NCBI GenBank assembly: GCA_051745835.1
Contig: JBNJEL010000014.1
Location: forward strand, 1 to 27,766
DNA: 27,766 bases
Source: JBNJEL01 sp051745835
GTDB lineage: Bacteria; Bacillota; Halanaerobiia; Halobacteroidales; Acetohalobiaceae
Reading direction: 5' to 3'
Shown piece after piece: positions 1 through 8,003 of this stretch. The notes beneath the pieces are model-generated. The model saw only the letters and a list, made by a program, of their open reading frames with translations, was not told the DNA's origin and made no database searches. A program made the position numbers and the translations under genes. Numbering within the stretch: position 1 is the stretch's first letter; each line of letters starts with the position of its first letter.

Positions 1-393
1 AAGATTGATCAAGCGGTAATTGGTTCTTGTACTAATGGACGCTTAGAGGATTTACGATTGGCAGCACAAGTTTTAGAAGGTAAGCAAGCTAAAGATAATG
101 TGCGGTTAATCGTCTTCCCTGGTACGCAAGAGATCTATAAGCAGGCGATGAAAGAGGGACTAATTGAGATCTTTATTGATGCTGGCGCAGCAGTAAGTAC
201 ACCAACGTGCGGTCCTTGTTTAGGAGGACATATGGGTATCTTAGCTGAGGGTGAGCGTGCAATTGCGACTACTAATCGTAACTTTGTTGGACGCATGGGT
301 CATCCAGAGAGTGAAGTCTATCTCTCCAATCCAGCAGTAGCTGCCGCATCAGCAATTAAAGGTGAAATTGTTAGTCCTAAGGAGGTAATGTAG
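1..393 (+). CDS. leuC: 3-isopropylmalate dehydratase large subunit, C-terminal part
   Basis: This is the C-terminal ~130 residues of the aconitase-family large subunit. The frame is open from base 1, so the gene begins before the window; the family is usually about 420 residues. The [4Fe-4S] ligand motifs are visible: GSCTNGR (Cys codon at 28-30) and TPTCGPCLGGHMG (Cys codons at 208-210 and 217-219). The typical tail NRNFVGRMGHPESEVYLSNP follows. With LeuD it isomerises 2-isopropylmalate to 3-isopropylmalate, and in the citramalate route it converts citramalate to 3-methylmalate. The stop codon is immediately followed by the leuD ATG, so the two subunits are translationally coupled. The family is secure; which of the two substrates dominates cannot be read from the sequence. 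Confidence 0.95.
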   Translation, partial: KIDQAVIGSCTNGRLEDLRLAAQVLEGKQAKDNVRLIVFPGTQEIYKQAMKEGLIEIFIDAGAAVSTPTCGPCLGGHMGILAEGERAIATTNRNFVGRMGHPESEVYLSNPAVAAASAIKGEIVSPKEVM

Positions 394-891
394 ATGAGAT
401 TAGAAGGTCAAGCCTGGAAGTACGGTGATGATATAGATACAGATGTAATTATTCCGGCTCGTTATCTAAATACTTCCGAAGCAGAAGCATTAGCTGAGCA
501 TTGTTTAGAGGATTTAGATGAAGAGTTTGTCGATAAGATGAGCGCAGGAGATATGATTGTTGCTGAAAAGAACTTCGGTTGTGGTAGTTCGCGAGAACAT
601 GCACCGCTAGCAATTAAGGCTGCGGGAGTTTCCTGTGTAATTGCTAAGTCTTTTGCGCGAATCTTTTATCGTAACGCAATCAATATCGGTCTACCTATCT
701 TGGAATCAGAGGCAGCGGTCGATGGTATCTCAACAGGTGATGAGATAGAAGTAGATGTAGAATCGGGTGAGATTAAGAACTTAACGACGGATGAGGTCTA
801 TCAAGCAGAACCATTTCCTGAGTTTATGCAGGAGATCATTCAGTCCGGCGGTTTAATTAATTATGTAGCTAGAAAGGTGGACGATGAATAA
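394..891 (+). CDS. leuD: 3-isopropylmalate dehydratase small subunit
   Basis: A 165-residue swivel-domain subunit, full length for the short bacterial/archaeal type. The N-terminal motif GDDIDTDVIIPARYL and the substrate-loop motif NFGCGSSREHAP are both present. It partners with LeuC just upstream to form the active hydro-lyase in the cytoplasm. ATG follows the leuC stop with no gap, and a GGAGG site lies in the end of leuC. Its TAA overlaps the leuB ATG by one base (TAATG), another sign of a tightly coupled operon. Confidence 0.95.
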   Translation: MRLEGQAWKYGDDIDTDVIIPARYLNTSEAEALAEHCLEDLDEEFVDKMSAGDMIVAEKNFGCGSSREHAPLAIKAAGVSCVIAKSFARIFYRNAINIGLPILESEAAVDGISTGDEIEVDVESGEIKNLTTDEVYQAEPFPEFMQEIIQSGGLINYVARKVDDE

Positions 892-1937
892 TGGATAAGA
901 TTGCAGTAATACCTGGAGACGGAATTGGGCCAGAGGTAACAGCAGAAGGTGTGAAAGTATTAGAAGCATTAGCTGATAAGTATGATTTAGATTTTGAGTT
1001 TGAGTACTTTAACTTAGGCGCAGATCATTATTTAGAGACAGGCGAGTTAGTTAGTGATGAGACTAAAGATAAGTTAGCTAAGTTTGATGCGATCTATTTA
1101 GGAGCGGTCGGAGATCCAAGAGTAGAACCTGGTGTGTTAGAGAAGGGGATCTTACTCGATTTACGCTTTACTTTTGATCAATATATTAATCTACGTCCAA
1201 TTAAGTTATTAGATCAGGACTTTACTCCGCTGAAAGGTAAAGAGGGTGGAGATATTGACTTTATGGTTGTGCGTGAGAATACGGAAGGTCTCTACGCTGG
1301 CTTTGGCGGTAACTTAAAGAAAGGTACTCCTGATGAGGTCGCTACTCAAGAGATGGTTAATACTCGTAAGGGTGTTGATCGTGTGATTGAGTATGCTTTT
1401 GAGTATGCCGAGGAGAATAGCGATAATCCAAAAGTAACGGTCTGTGATAAGCGCAATGTATTAACTTATGCGCATGGTTTATGGCAGCGTGCTTTTGATG
1501 AGATGGCTCCTGAGTATCCTGACGTGGAAAGTGACCATATGTTAGTTGACGCAATGACAATGAAGATGGTACGGAACCCAGAAGATTTTGATGTAGTAGT
1601 AACTTGTAATATGTTTGGTGATATTATTACTGACTTAGGAGCTGAGATCCAAGGTGGTATGGGCTTAGCTGTATCGGGTAATATTAATCCGGAGGGTGTT
1701 TCTATGTTTGAGCCAGTACACGGTTCAGCGCCTGATATTGCCGGAGAGAATATAGCCAATCCAATTGCCGCTATTTTAGCAGCACAGATGATGGTAGATG
1801 TCTTAGGACATTCTGAGGAAGCAGCTAAGATTGAAGCAGCTATCCAGCAGTCTTTAGCTGATAATCAGACAACTCCAGATATGGGCGGCGACTTATCGAC
1901 TACTGAAGCTGGAGATTATATTAGTAGCCTGCTTTAA
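891..1937 (+). CDS. leuB: 3-isopropylmalate dehydrogenase (or methylmalate-using homologue)
   Basis: A 348-residue member of the isocitrate/isopropylmalate dehydrogenase family, which oxidatively decarboxylates with NAD+. Visible motifs are the N-terminal IPGDGIGPEV, the substrate-arginine region LRFTFDQYINLRP, VVRENTEGLYAG, DKRNVLT, the metal-binding DxxxD region CNMFGDIITDLGA, and the C-terminal EPVHGSAPDIAG. The LRFxxDxxINLRP form resembles actinobacterial-type LeuB more than the LRKELxLYANLRP form. It sits between leuD and a citramalate synthase, so it could serve leucine synthesis, the citramalate route to 2-oxobutyrate (isoleucine), or both. The family is certain; the exact substrate is inferred from context. 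Confidence 0.88.
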   Translation: MDKIAVIPGDGIGPEVTAEGVKVLEALADKYDLDFEFEYFNLGADHYLETGELVSDETKDKLAKFDAIYLGAVGDPRVEPGVLEKGILLDLRFTFDQYINLRPIKLLDQDFTPLKGKEGGDIDFMVVRENTEGLYAGFGGNLKKGTPDEVATQEMVNTRKGVDRVIEYAFEYAEENSDNPKVTVCDKRNVLTYAHGLWQRAFDEMAPEYPDVESDHMLVDAMTMKMVRNPEDFDVVVTCNMFGDIITDLGAEIQGGMGLAVSGNINPEGVSMFEPVHGSAPDIAGENIANPIAAILAAQMMVDVLGHSEEAAKIEAAIQQSLADNQTTPDMGGDLSTTEAGDYISSLL

Positions 1938-1977
1938 GTAGTGGTCTAGTTGTGAACTGACAAGTGAGGTGTTAGAA

Positions 1978-3540
1978 GTGGTTAAATTATATGATACAAC
2001 TCTACGCGATGGAACGCAGCGGGAAGGTATCTCGTATTCGACAGAGGATAAACTTAAGATTACAAAGCGGTTAGATGAATTAGGGATTGATTATATTGAA
2101 GGCGGCTGGCCCGGTTCTAATCCTAAGGATGTGGAGTACTTTAAGAAGGTACAGGAGCTTGATTTAGACCATGGACAGGTGACAGCTTTTGGCTGTACTA
2201 GACGTCCGGGGATTGCTGCTAGTGATGATCAGAATTTAGCGGCAATTTTAGCTTCCGGAGTAGAGGTAGTGACTATCTTTGGTAAGAGCTGGGACTTTCA
2301 TGTTACGGATGCTTTACAGACAACTTTAGATGAGAACTTAGCAATGATTGAAGATACAATTAATTATCTGACTGCTAATGGACTAACTGTCTTCTATGAT
2401 GCAGAACACTTCTTTGATGCTTACCAGGCTAATGCTGAGTATGCAGTTAAGACTTTACAGGCAGCGGAGCGTGGGGGAGCTAAGACTTTAGTACTCTGTG
2501 ATACTAACGGTGGAACACTGCCAACCGAGCTAAAGAGAATAGTAACAGAGGTGCAGGAAGAAGTCGATGTACAGTTAGGAATCCACGCTCATAATGATTC
2601 TGATGTAGCGGTAGCTAATACGTTATTAGCTGTGGAAGCGGGAGCTAGCCACGTGCAGGGTACGATTAATGGCTACGGCGAACGCTGTGGAAATGCTAAT
2701 CTAAGTTCGATAATTCCTAATCTGAAGCTAAAGCAGGGGCTGGATGTTGTTAGTGATGAACAGTTAGAGCAGTTAACGGCTGTTTCGCGCTTTGTTAGTG
2801 AAGTGGCTAATTTAAATCCACCATCACACCAGCCTTATGTTGGCGATAGTGCTTTTGCTCATAAGGGCGGAATTCACGTCAGTGCACTGATGCGCAATGC
2901 TGATACTTATGAGCATCTTAAGCCGGAATGTGTTGGTAATCGCCGTAAGGTCTTAGTCTCTGAGCTATCGGGTAAGAGTAATCTGAGGTATAAAGCTGAG
3001 AAGTACGGTATTGAATTAGATGAAGAGCAGGATGATTTCAAGGAAGTCTTACAACAGATTAAGGAGTTAGAACATCAGGGTTATCAGTTTGAAGGAGCGG
3101 AAGCTTCCTTTGAGATTCTGATGAAGAAGGCAACTAATTCTTATGAGAGTCTGTTTGACTTAGAAGGCTGTCGGATCATTACTGAGAAGGCACCGGGCTT
3201 GACTCCAATCTCTGAGGCGACAATGAAAGTTAAGGTTAATGATCAGATTATGCATACTGCTGCCGAAGGAGAAGGACCGGTTAATGCGTTAGACCATGCT
3301 TTGCGCAAGGCGTTATTGGAGTTCTATCCGGCAGTAGCAGATATCTACTTGGTTGACTATAAGGTGCGAGTCTTAGATGGTAATGATGGTACAGAGTCTA
3401 AAGTACGTGTCTTAATTGAGTCCAGTAATGGTCAAGAGACCTGGGGTACTGTTGGTGCTTCGACAAATATTATCGAAGCTAGCTGGCAGGCTTTAGTAGA
3501 CAGTATAGAATATGGGATTAAATTAAAAGAGGATAATTAA
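1978..3540 (+). CDS. cimA: (R)-citramalate synthase
   Basis: Condenses acetyl-CoA with pyruvate to citramalate, the first step of the threonine-independent isoleucine route. The protein has about 520 residues: an HMGL-type TIM barrel (about 1-270, with YDTTLRDGTQREG, HAHNDSDVAVANT and GYGERCGNANL), a middle segment, and a C-terminal LeuA-type regulatory domain (from about residue 390). This length and the SGKSNLRYKAEKYGIEL segment match the long CimA type rather than 2-isopropylmalate synthase. I place the start at GTG 1978, 8 bases after the GAGGTG ribosome site; an in-frame GTG at 1969 lies inside that site and is less likely. It follows leuB by 40 bp and is the last gene of the operon. CimA and LeuCDB together can give 2-oxobutyrate. 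Feedback control by isoleucine is known for the family but not visible here. Confidence 0.9.
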   Translation: MVKLYDTTLRDGTQREGISYSTEDKLKITKRLDELGIDYIEGGWPGSNPKDVEYFKKVQELDLDHGQVTAFGCTRRPGIAASDDQNLAAILASGVEVVTIFGKSWDFHVTDALQTTLDENLAMIEDTINYLTANGLTVFYDAEHFFDAYQANAEYAVKTLQAAERGGAKTLVLCDTNGGTLPTELKRIVTEVQEEVDVQLGIHAHNDSDVAVANTLLAVEAGASHVQGTINGYGERCGNANLSSIIPNLKLKQGLDVVSDEQLEQLTAVSRFVSEVANLNPPSHQPYVGDSAFAHKGGIHVSALMRNADTYEHLKPECVGNRRKVLVSELSGKSNLRYKAEKYGIELDEEQDDFKEVLQQIKELEHQGYQFEGAEASFEILMKKATNSYESLFDLEGCRIITEKAPGLTPISEATMKVKVNDQIMHTAAEGEGPVNALDHALRKALLEFYPAVADIYLVDYKVRVLDGNDGTESKVRVLIESSNGQETWGTVGASTNIIEASWQALVDSIEYGIKLKEDN

Positions 3541-3545
3541 AAGTA

Positions 3546-3632
3546 CTAATTACCAGTTAAGCAGGTAATTATCTTTCACGGAAGGTTTGTTTGTTTTTGC
3601 AAACCTGTAGGGATATTAAGATTAAAGATAAC
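3546..3632 (+). other. structured untranslated segment after cimA
   Basis: Between the cimA stop and its terminator lie three potential stems: AATTACC/GGTAATT (3548-3554 with 3564-3570), AGGTTTG/CAAACCT (3583-3589 with 3600-3606), and an enclosing TTATCTTT/AAAGATAA pairing (about 3569-3576 with 3624-3631) that competes with the first. It may be part of the 3' untranslated region or a small structured RNA. I do not recognise a known family. Confidence 0.3.
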
Positions 3633-3650
3633 AATTAAAAATGTTGATTA

Positions 3651-3682
3651 AGGGTAGTGGAGGATTCCGCTACTCTTTTTTT
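3651..3682 (+). terminator. intrinsic terminator of the leu/cim operon
   Basis: An AGGGTAGTGGA arm pairs, with two G-U wobbles, with TTCCGCTACTCT, and is followed by a run of seven to eight T. It lies about 110 bases after the cimA stop and separates the housekeeping operon from the A+T-rich block. Confidence 0.8.
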
Positions 3683-3723
3683 ATATTACAAATCATCTTA
3701 AAATAATTGTTGATTAGGCAGGA

Positions 3724-3760
3724 TTGTTTATTTTTGGATGGTAATATAGTATAATATAAT
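3724..3760 (+). promoter_or_regulatory. possible promoter for the A+T-rich block
   Basis: The 3683-3932 gap holds two overlapping TATAAT hexamers (3750-3755, 3755-3760). The upstream hexamers TTGTTT (3724) and TTGGAT (3734) are at poor spacing (20 and 15 bases), so this is a weak call in A+T-rich sequence. Transcription from here would give a leader of about 165 bases containing the palindrome at 3806. Confidence 0.3.
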
Positions 3761-3805
3761 AATCTTTCTGCTTGAGATTTGGATTGATGAGATAGGTATA
3801 TAAGA

Positions 3806-3831
3806 TATTCACGACACTAGTGTCGTGAATA
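3806..3831. repeat. 26-bp perfect palindrome, with a second imperfect copy downstream
   Basis: The core CACGACACTAGTGTCGTG extends on both sides to a perfect 26-base palindrome with no loop. A related sequence, GACGTGAGTGTCG, matching 10 of 13 positions of the core, lies at 3854-3866, 41 bases away or about four helical turns. No T-run follows, so a terminator is unlikely. A protein-binding operator, or a recombination/end site of the accessory block, fits better. It lies about 100 bases upstream of the first gene of the block. Confidence 0.6.
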
Positions 3832-3932
3832 CTCATTATGAAGTGTTATATATGACGTGAGTGTCGGGAAGATTTAGTTATGTGAAAGAATAAATTAATA
3901 CAAAATAGTAATTTATTAGTGAGGTGAAAATT

Positions 3933-6437
3933 TTGAGTTTAGTATTTTTATTATTTTTAATAGGATGGGGATTATTTTCTTTTATAATTCCAGATATATT
4001 AATAGTATTTAAAATAGATTGGTTACTATTCTCAATACCATTTGATTTAACTAGGTCATTTATTTTAAGTATTTGGCAGGTGCAAGCAGGTATATCATTA
4101 GTTGCTTTTACAGTTGTATCATTAATTGTAGGCAAATTAGATTTTAAAATATTTGGTATATCAATTAAAACTTATATTTTAGATGATGTAAATATTTTTA
4201 AAGCTATTAATCCTATCTATAAATCAACAAATATTAAAAATTCAGTTTTGGTTGCTTTAGGGTTGTTACTATTTAATTATTTAAACTTTTATTTAAATAC
4301 AATTAATGGGGCAATTTATACATTAGCAATAACTTTTATTGTAATTTTTAGTTTAGTGAGAAGTATTTTTGCAATATTACTTGAAGAAGCTTTTATAAAA
4401 AGTAAAATTAAAAAATCTTATTTAGAAAATGTTGATAAATTGGAATCAGATATTAAATTTTCGATTGAGAATTTAGCTCATTACATGACAGAATTAATTA
4501 CTGCAGATGAATACAGAAAATATAACAACAATCTTCATTTTTTTAATACTTTAGCTAAAGCAATTTATAATAAAGTGGAATTAGAAGATGATTATAGTAC
4601 CGAGAATTTAAAAAAGAGTATTACAATTATCTCTAATAGACTTTATAAAATAAATAATAAGATTGAATTGATGGAATTTCTCAATAATATGATTGGATTG
4701 GATTCAAAGTATTCGGGGAAAATGCTTTATGAATTATATAAACCATTAAGAGAATTAATAATTTCGATTAGAAATATTTCAACTATAGAAGAATTAAATA
4801 GGATTAATATTTATGAATATTTGAATAATGAATTAGAGAACATTTACATGTCTAAAAGCCAATATTTTAGAGATTATTATTCATTTATAACAGGTCTAAT
4901 ATATTCGGTTAGGGAGAATAACATACTAGATGAAAATGATAAAAAATCATATATTCGAAAGATATTAAATGAAAACTCTAATTTTTTATATTTAAAAAAT
5001 AAAGCTGATAAAAAAACGCAAATTAAAAAAGAAAAATCATATGCTATTATCCGTAGTATTATTAAAACCGATAAGTTTAGTTTTTTACCATATTTAGAAT
5101 ATTATATTAAGCGATTAATTATAAATAATAGATTAGGAACAACTAATAAAAATACAGAAATAAATATTCATTATGAAATAATATTCACATTATTCGTTTA
5201 TTCATATTATGTAGTTTTTTATGATGAATTTGATGAAGATTACAGAAAAAAATTCAGGCGATTTCTTAAAGGGAAAATTAATATTGATGGAGGGAATGAC
5301 CTATCTATATTTCAAGACCTTATTTTTTCAAAAAAGGAATATATATGGCAATATTATGTTAGCATAAAAGAAGAATTAAAAAATAACAATTGGGAGAAGA
5401 TGCCTATAAACACTGTTAAAACTATGATTATGCCAAAACCTGTTAAAGATTTTTTTGTTTATTTATCAGAAGTGATATTAAATGAAAAAATTGACTTACA
5501 AGTTTTAGATGCACTTGATTATTATGAAATAGTTAATTTAATGAAATATTATGAAAAAGGAGAAATTAAAAATGATAAAAAGCTAAATGAATTTTGTAAT
5601 TTTTTTGAACTTCAAGATAAATATTCTGATTCGAAAGTGAGTTATCTCTACTTGGGTTTGCAAAAAAAGCTTAAATCTCTAGAAATAGAGAATGTTCAAA
5701 ATGCTACAAAAAATGAAAAAAATATTAATAATAAGATTGAAGAATTGAAGAATAAATATATTGAAGATTTGCAAGAAACATATTTTTATGATGAAAAAAT
5801 AGAAAATGGGAAAACACAAAAAATTACTGACAGGAAAGTAGATATTATTTCTTTAAAAAGAAACAAAGAATTATATGAGGATCATATGATCAGGGCTATA
5901 GAAATGTCAAAAAAATTAGCTATTTTAGATATGTGTAATAAAACACCATATAAAATTAATTTAAACGAAGAAGAGAATTGTGCTATAAAATTATTAGATT
6001 TTATAGAAAAAGTAGAAGAAAAACCTATAAAATTAGATTCAATAATTGGGACTTCGTTAAAGGAAATTTGGAATTTGAAATATAATTCCACAGAAAAGGA
6101 ATATGGGAAAATTGAATCATTTGATGACAGATTGGAAAAGATCGAAACTAATTTTGGATATCCTATCATAATTTTGGAAAAAGCTAAAGAGAAGATTAAA
6201 ATTAAAGCTGAAAAAATTGAGTTTAGAAGATACACTAGAGAAGAAGTTTTATCAGAAATTAAAGAATATAAAAATGATGATGGGGAATATGATATTCCTA
6301 CAATAGATAATATTAAATTGAAAATGATTGAAGATGAAGCTGTTGAATATTTTAGAAAACGTTATTTATATTTATCAGTTACAATGATGACTAAAACAGA
6401 TTATGTTTCTGATGATATTATCTGCTTAAATTATTAA
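3933..6437 (+). CDS. large membrane-anchored protein of unknown function
   Basis: About 834 residues, not recognised. The N-terminal ~145 residues hold four hydrophobic segments: about 2-22, 45-65 (QVQAGISLVAFTVVSLIVG), 95-112 and 117-140. A hydrophilic region of about 690 residues follows, very rich in Lys, Glu, Ile and Asn and probably cytoplasmic. I see no Walker, nuclease or protease motif. The chosen start is TTG 3933, six bases after GAGGTG; an in-frame GTG at 3924 lies inside that ribosome site. Base composition is much more A+T-rich than the flanks, pointing to transfer. It is the first gene of the repeat-separated block, followed by two nuclease-like genes. A sensor or effector role in defence is a guess from context only. 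Confidence 0.75.
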   Translation: MSLVFLLFLIGWGLFSFIIPDILIVFKIDWLLFSIPFDLTRSFILSIWQVQAGISLVAFTVVSLIVGKLDFKIFGISIKTYILDDVNIFKAINPIYKSTNIKNSVLVALGLLLFNYLNFYLNTINGAIYTLAITFIVIFSLVRSIFAILLEEAFIKSKIKKSYLENVDKLESDIKFSIENLAHYMTELITADEYRKYNNNLHFFNTLAKAIYNKVELEDDYSTENLKKSITIISNRLYKINNKIELMEFLNNMIGLDSKYSGKMLYELYKPLRELIISIRNISTIEELNRINIYEYLNNELENIYMSKSQYFRDYYSFITGLIYSVRENNILDENDKKSYIRKILNENSNFLYLKNKADKKTQIKKEKSYAIIRSIIKTDKFSFLPYLEYYIKRLIINNRLGTTNKNTEINIHYEIIFTLFVYSYYVVFYDEFDEDYRKKFRRFLKGKINIDGGNDLSIFQDLIFSKKEYIWQYYVSIKEELKNNNWEKMPINTVKTMIMPKPVKDFFVYLSEVILNEKIDLQVLDALDYYEIVNLMKYYEKGEIKNDKKLNEFCNFFELQDKYSDSKVSYLYLGLQKKLKSLEIENVQNATKNEKNINNKIEELKNKYIEDLQETYFYDEKIENGKTQKITDRKVDIISLKRNKELYEDHMIRAIEMSKKLAILDMCNKTPYKINLNEEENCAIKLLDFIEKVEEKPIKLDSIIGTSLKEIWNLKYNSTEKEYGKIESFDDRLEKIETNFGYPIIILEKAKEKIKIKAEKIEFRRYTREEVLSEIKEYKNDDGEYDIPTIDNIKLKMIEDEAVEYFRKRYLYLSVTMMTKTDYVSDDIICLNY

Positions 6438-6476
6438 AAAACGATTTTTTAGGAAAGAAATTTTAATTGATTCCTT

Positions 6477-6611
6477 CGCCTAACATGGGCTTAAACGACA
6501 TCTAGGTTAAGAGCATATCCAAAGTTGCGGATGACATATGTGGATTTTAGAATTTGGATAAGGTTAGAACGGTTTATATGAGACGTCGTGAAGCCCAGGG
6601 ACGTTACACGC
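6477..6611 (+). repeat. attC-like element, copy A
   Basis: An imperfect inverted repeat of about 135 bases, starting 40 bases after the preceding stop. The left end GCCTAAC (6478-6484) fits the attC R'' consensus RYYYAAC exactly. The right end GTTACAC (6603-6609) fits GTTRRRY at six of seven positions. Inner arms GGGCTTAAACGACATCT and AGACGTCGTGAAGCCC pair with one extrahelical base. A further inner stem is TATCCAAA/TTTGGATA. The interior motif GACATATG is shared with copy B. A T-rich tract follows (from about 6620). Confidence 0.6.
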
Positions 6612-6654
6612 AATAATTACTTTTGTTTTTATCATTATCGAAAGGAAGATTCAT

Positions 6655-7743
6655 ATGGAAAAAGTTTGTATTTTTTGTGGAGAACAAATTCAAAACAAGA
6701 GTCAAGAACATGTTATTCCTAAGTGGTTAATAGAAATGACAGGAGATAAAAATAGAAAGATAAACGTAGGATTAAATTATAATGAGTTTTTAAAGGGCAA
6801 TTTTGAAGGGGATGATTTATTTAGACAATTTTCTTTTAATTCTTTTACTTTTCCTGCATGTAATGATTGTAATTCAAATTATGGTAGTGGTTTAGAGGAT
6901 CCAGCTAAAGATATAGTTACTAAAATTTTAAATAACAAAAGTATTTCTAAAAAAGAATTAATTATTCTTTTAGATTGGTTAGATAAAATAAGAATTGGTT
7001 TGTGGTTAGGTTATAGAATGTTAAACAAAGATCATATGAAAATAGATCCTAAATTTCATATAAGTCAAAGAATAAGGTTATATGATAGGTTATTGTATGT
7101 TTACAAAGCTGATATTTCTGATATTGGAGAAGGAATTAATTTTTTAGGAGTTAATTCTCCAGTTTTTGCAATGCTACCATCTTGTTTTTGTTTGAGAATT
7201 AATGAATATTTCTTTTTTAATATTTCTAAAGAGTTATTATTTTTAGATAAGTTAGGTTTCCCTTGTCCAGATGGGAAAGTTGTAACTAGTGAAGGATTAC
7301 AAAAATTCAAAAATATTAACGAAGGATATGAAGAAATCAAAACTCCTATTATAGATTTTCATACTTTGAGAACGCAAGTTAAGGTATATCAGCCTATATT
7401 TACGGAGATAGGTCATTTTTATGATTTCAATAATGATTATGTAAAAAAGAATTCATATGATTTTGAAAATGGAATAGGAGAAATATTTATTGAAGAAAAA
7501 GATGATATAAAAAAAGTTAACTCTCCTGATAAAAGAATTGATTTAAATCCAAAAAGAAATTATATTTCTGGAGAAGTATTATTAAAGTCTTTAGTAATGC
7601 ATTGTTTGAAAACATCAATTAATTTATTGAAAGATTCTAATGATTGTGAATATGAAAATGTAGAAATAAAAAATAGAATGAAAAGAGTTTCTGAATCAAC
7701 TATTAAGATAACTGAAAGTTTAATAGAATCAATAAATTTATAG
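6655..7743 (+). CDS. HNH-endonuclease-like zinc-motif protein
   Basis: A 362-residue protein whose first 85 residues resemble an HNH_5-type nuclease. Two Cys pairs, CIFC (5, 8) and CNDC (69, 72), could bind zinc and frame an EHVIPKWL motif (Glu18, His19) where the family has its catalytic His. After the second pair comes NSNYGSGLED, like the CNxxNSxLE end of the fold. The remaining ~280 residues are unrecognised, A+T-coded and Lys/Ile/Asn-rich. The ATG is preceded by AAAGGAAG at good spacing. It lies between attC-like copies A and B. Such proteins occur in restriction and anti-phage loci, but nuclease activity and target are inference; the long C-terminal part may be the recognition or sensing domain. 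Confidence 0.7.
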   Translation: MEKVCIFCGEQIQNKSQEHVIPKWLIEMTGDKNRKINVGLNYNEFLKGNFEGDDLFRQFSFNSFTFPACNDCNSNYGSGLEDPAKDIVTKILNNKSISKKELIILLDWLDKIRIGLWLGYRMLNKDHMKIDPKFHISQRIRLYDRLLYVYKADISDIGEGINFLGVNSPVFAMLPSCFCLRINEYFFFNISKELLFLDKLGFPCPDGKVVTSEGLQKFKNINEGYEEIKTPIIDFHTLRTQVKVYQPIFTEIGHFYDFNNDYVKKNSYDFENGIGEIFIEEKDDIKKVNSPDKRIDLNPKRNYISGEVLLKSLVMHCLKTSINLLKDSNDCEYENVEIKNRMKRVSESTIKITESLIESINL

Positions 7744-7758
7744 TGACAGTAATTACAG

Positions 7759-7893
7759 CGTATAACATAGGGTTAGCGACATTTAGGCTAGGAGAATAGG
7801 TGAAACTAAGGATTACATATGAAAGTTTTAGAGAAAGGACAAGTTATAGGATCTTGAACTAGACGTTGCAAACCCTAGGGACTTTATATGGCG
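7759..7893 (+). repeat. attC-like element, copy B
   Basis: Begins 16 bases after the HNH-like gene. The left end GTATAAC (7760-7766) fits RYYYAAC at six of seven positions. The right end is CTTTATAT, a poor match to GTTRRRY. Arms AGGGTTAGCGACATTTAG and CTAGACGTTGCAAACCCT pair with several G-T wobbles. The interior shares GGATTACATATG and GTTTTAGA with copy A. A TCTTTTTTTAG run follows at about 7908-7918. Confidence 0.6.
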
Positions 7894-7944
7894 GCCTGCT
7901 TATATGTCTTTTTTTAGTTTATGCAGATAGATAATTTTTTTCTT

Positions 7945-7973
7945 TTGAATTGCAAAACCAATACAAATATAAA
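7945..7973 (+). promoter_or_regulatory. promoter for the EEP-fold gene
   Basis: TTGAAT (7945-7950), a 17-base spacer and TATAAA (7968-7973), followed by a short leader and GGGAGG. It suggests the third gene of the block carries its own promoter inside its cassette-like unit. Confidence 0.5.
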
Positions 7974-8003
7974 TTATGAAAGTTATTTGTGGGAGGTTGA
8001 AAA

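Noticed and set aside
1357..1759. Two open frames on the minus strand inside leuB
   Set aside because: They lie wholly antisense to a well-conserved gene, have no ribosome sites and no recognisable protein pattern.
3806..3831. Palindrome as an intrinsic terminator
   Set aside because: No T-run follows on either strand and there is no loop; a better terminator is at 3651.
5882..6235. Minus-strand open frame within the large membrane protein gene
   Set aside because: A product of A+T-rich codon bias; no ribosome site, and the plus-strand frame is continuous.
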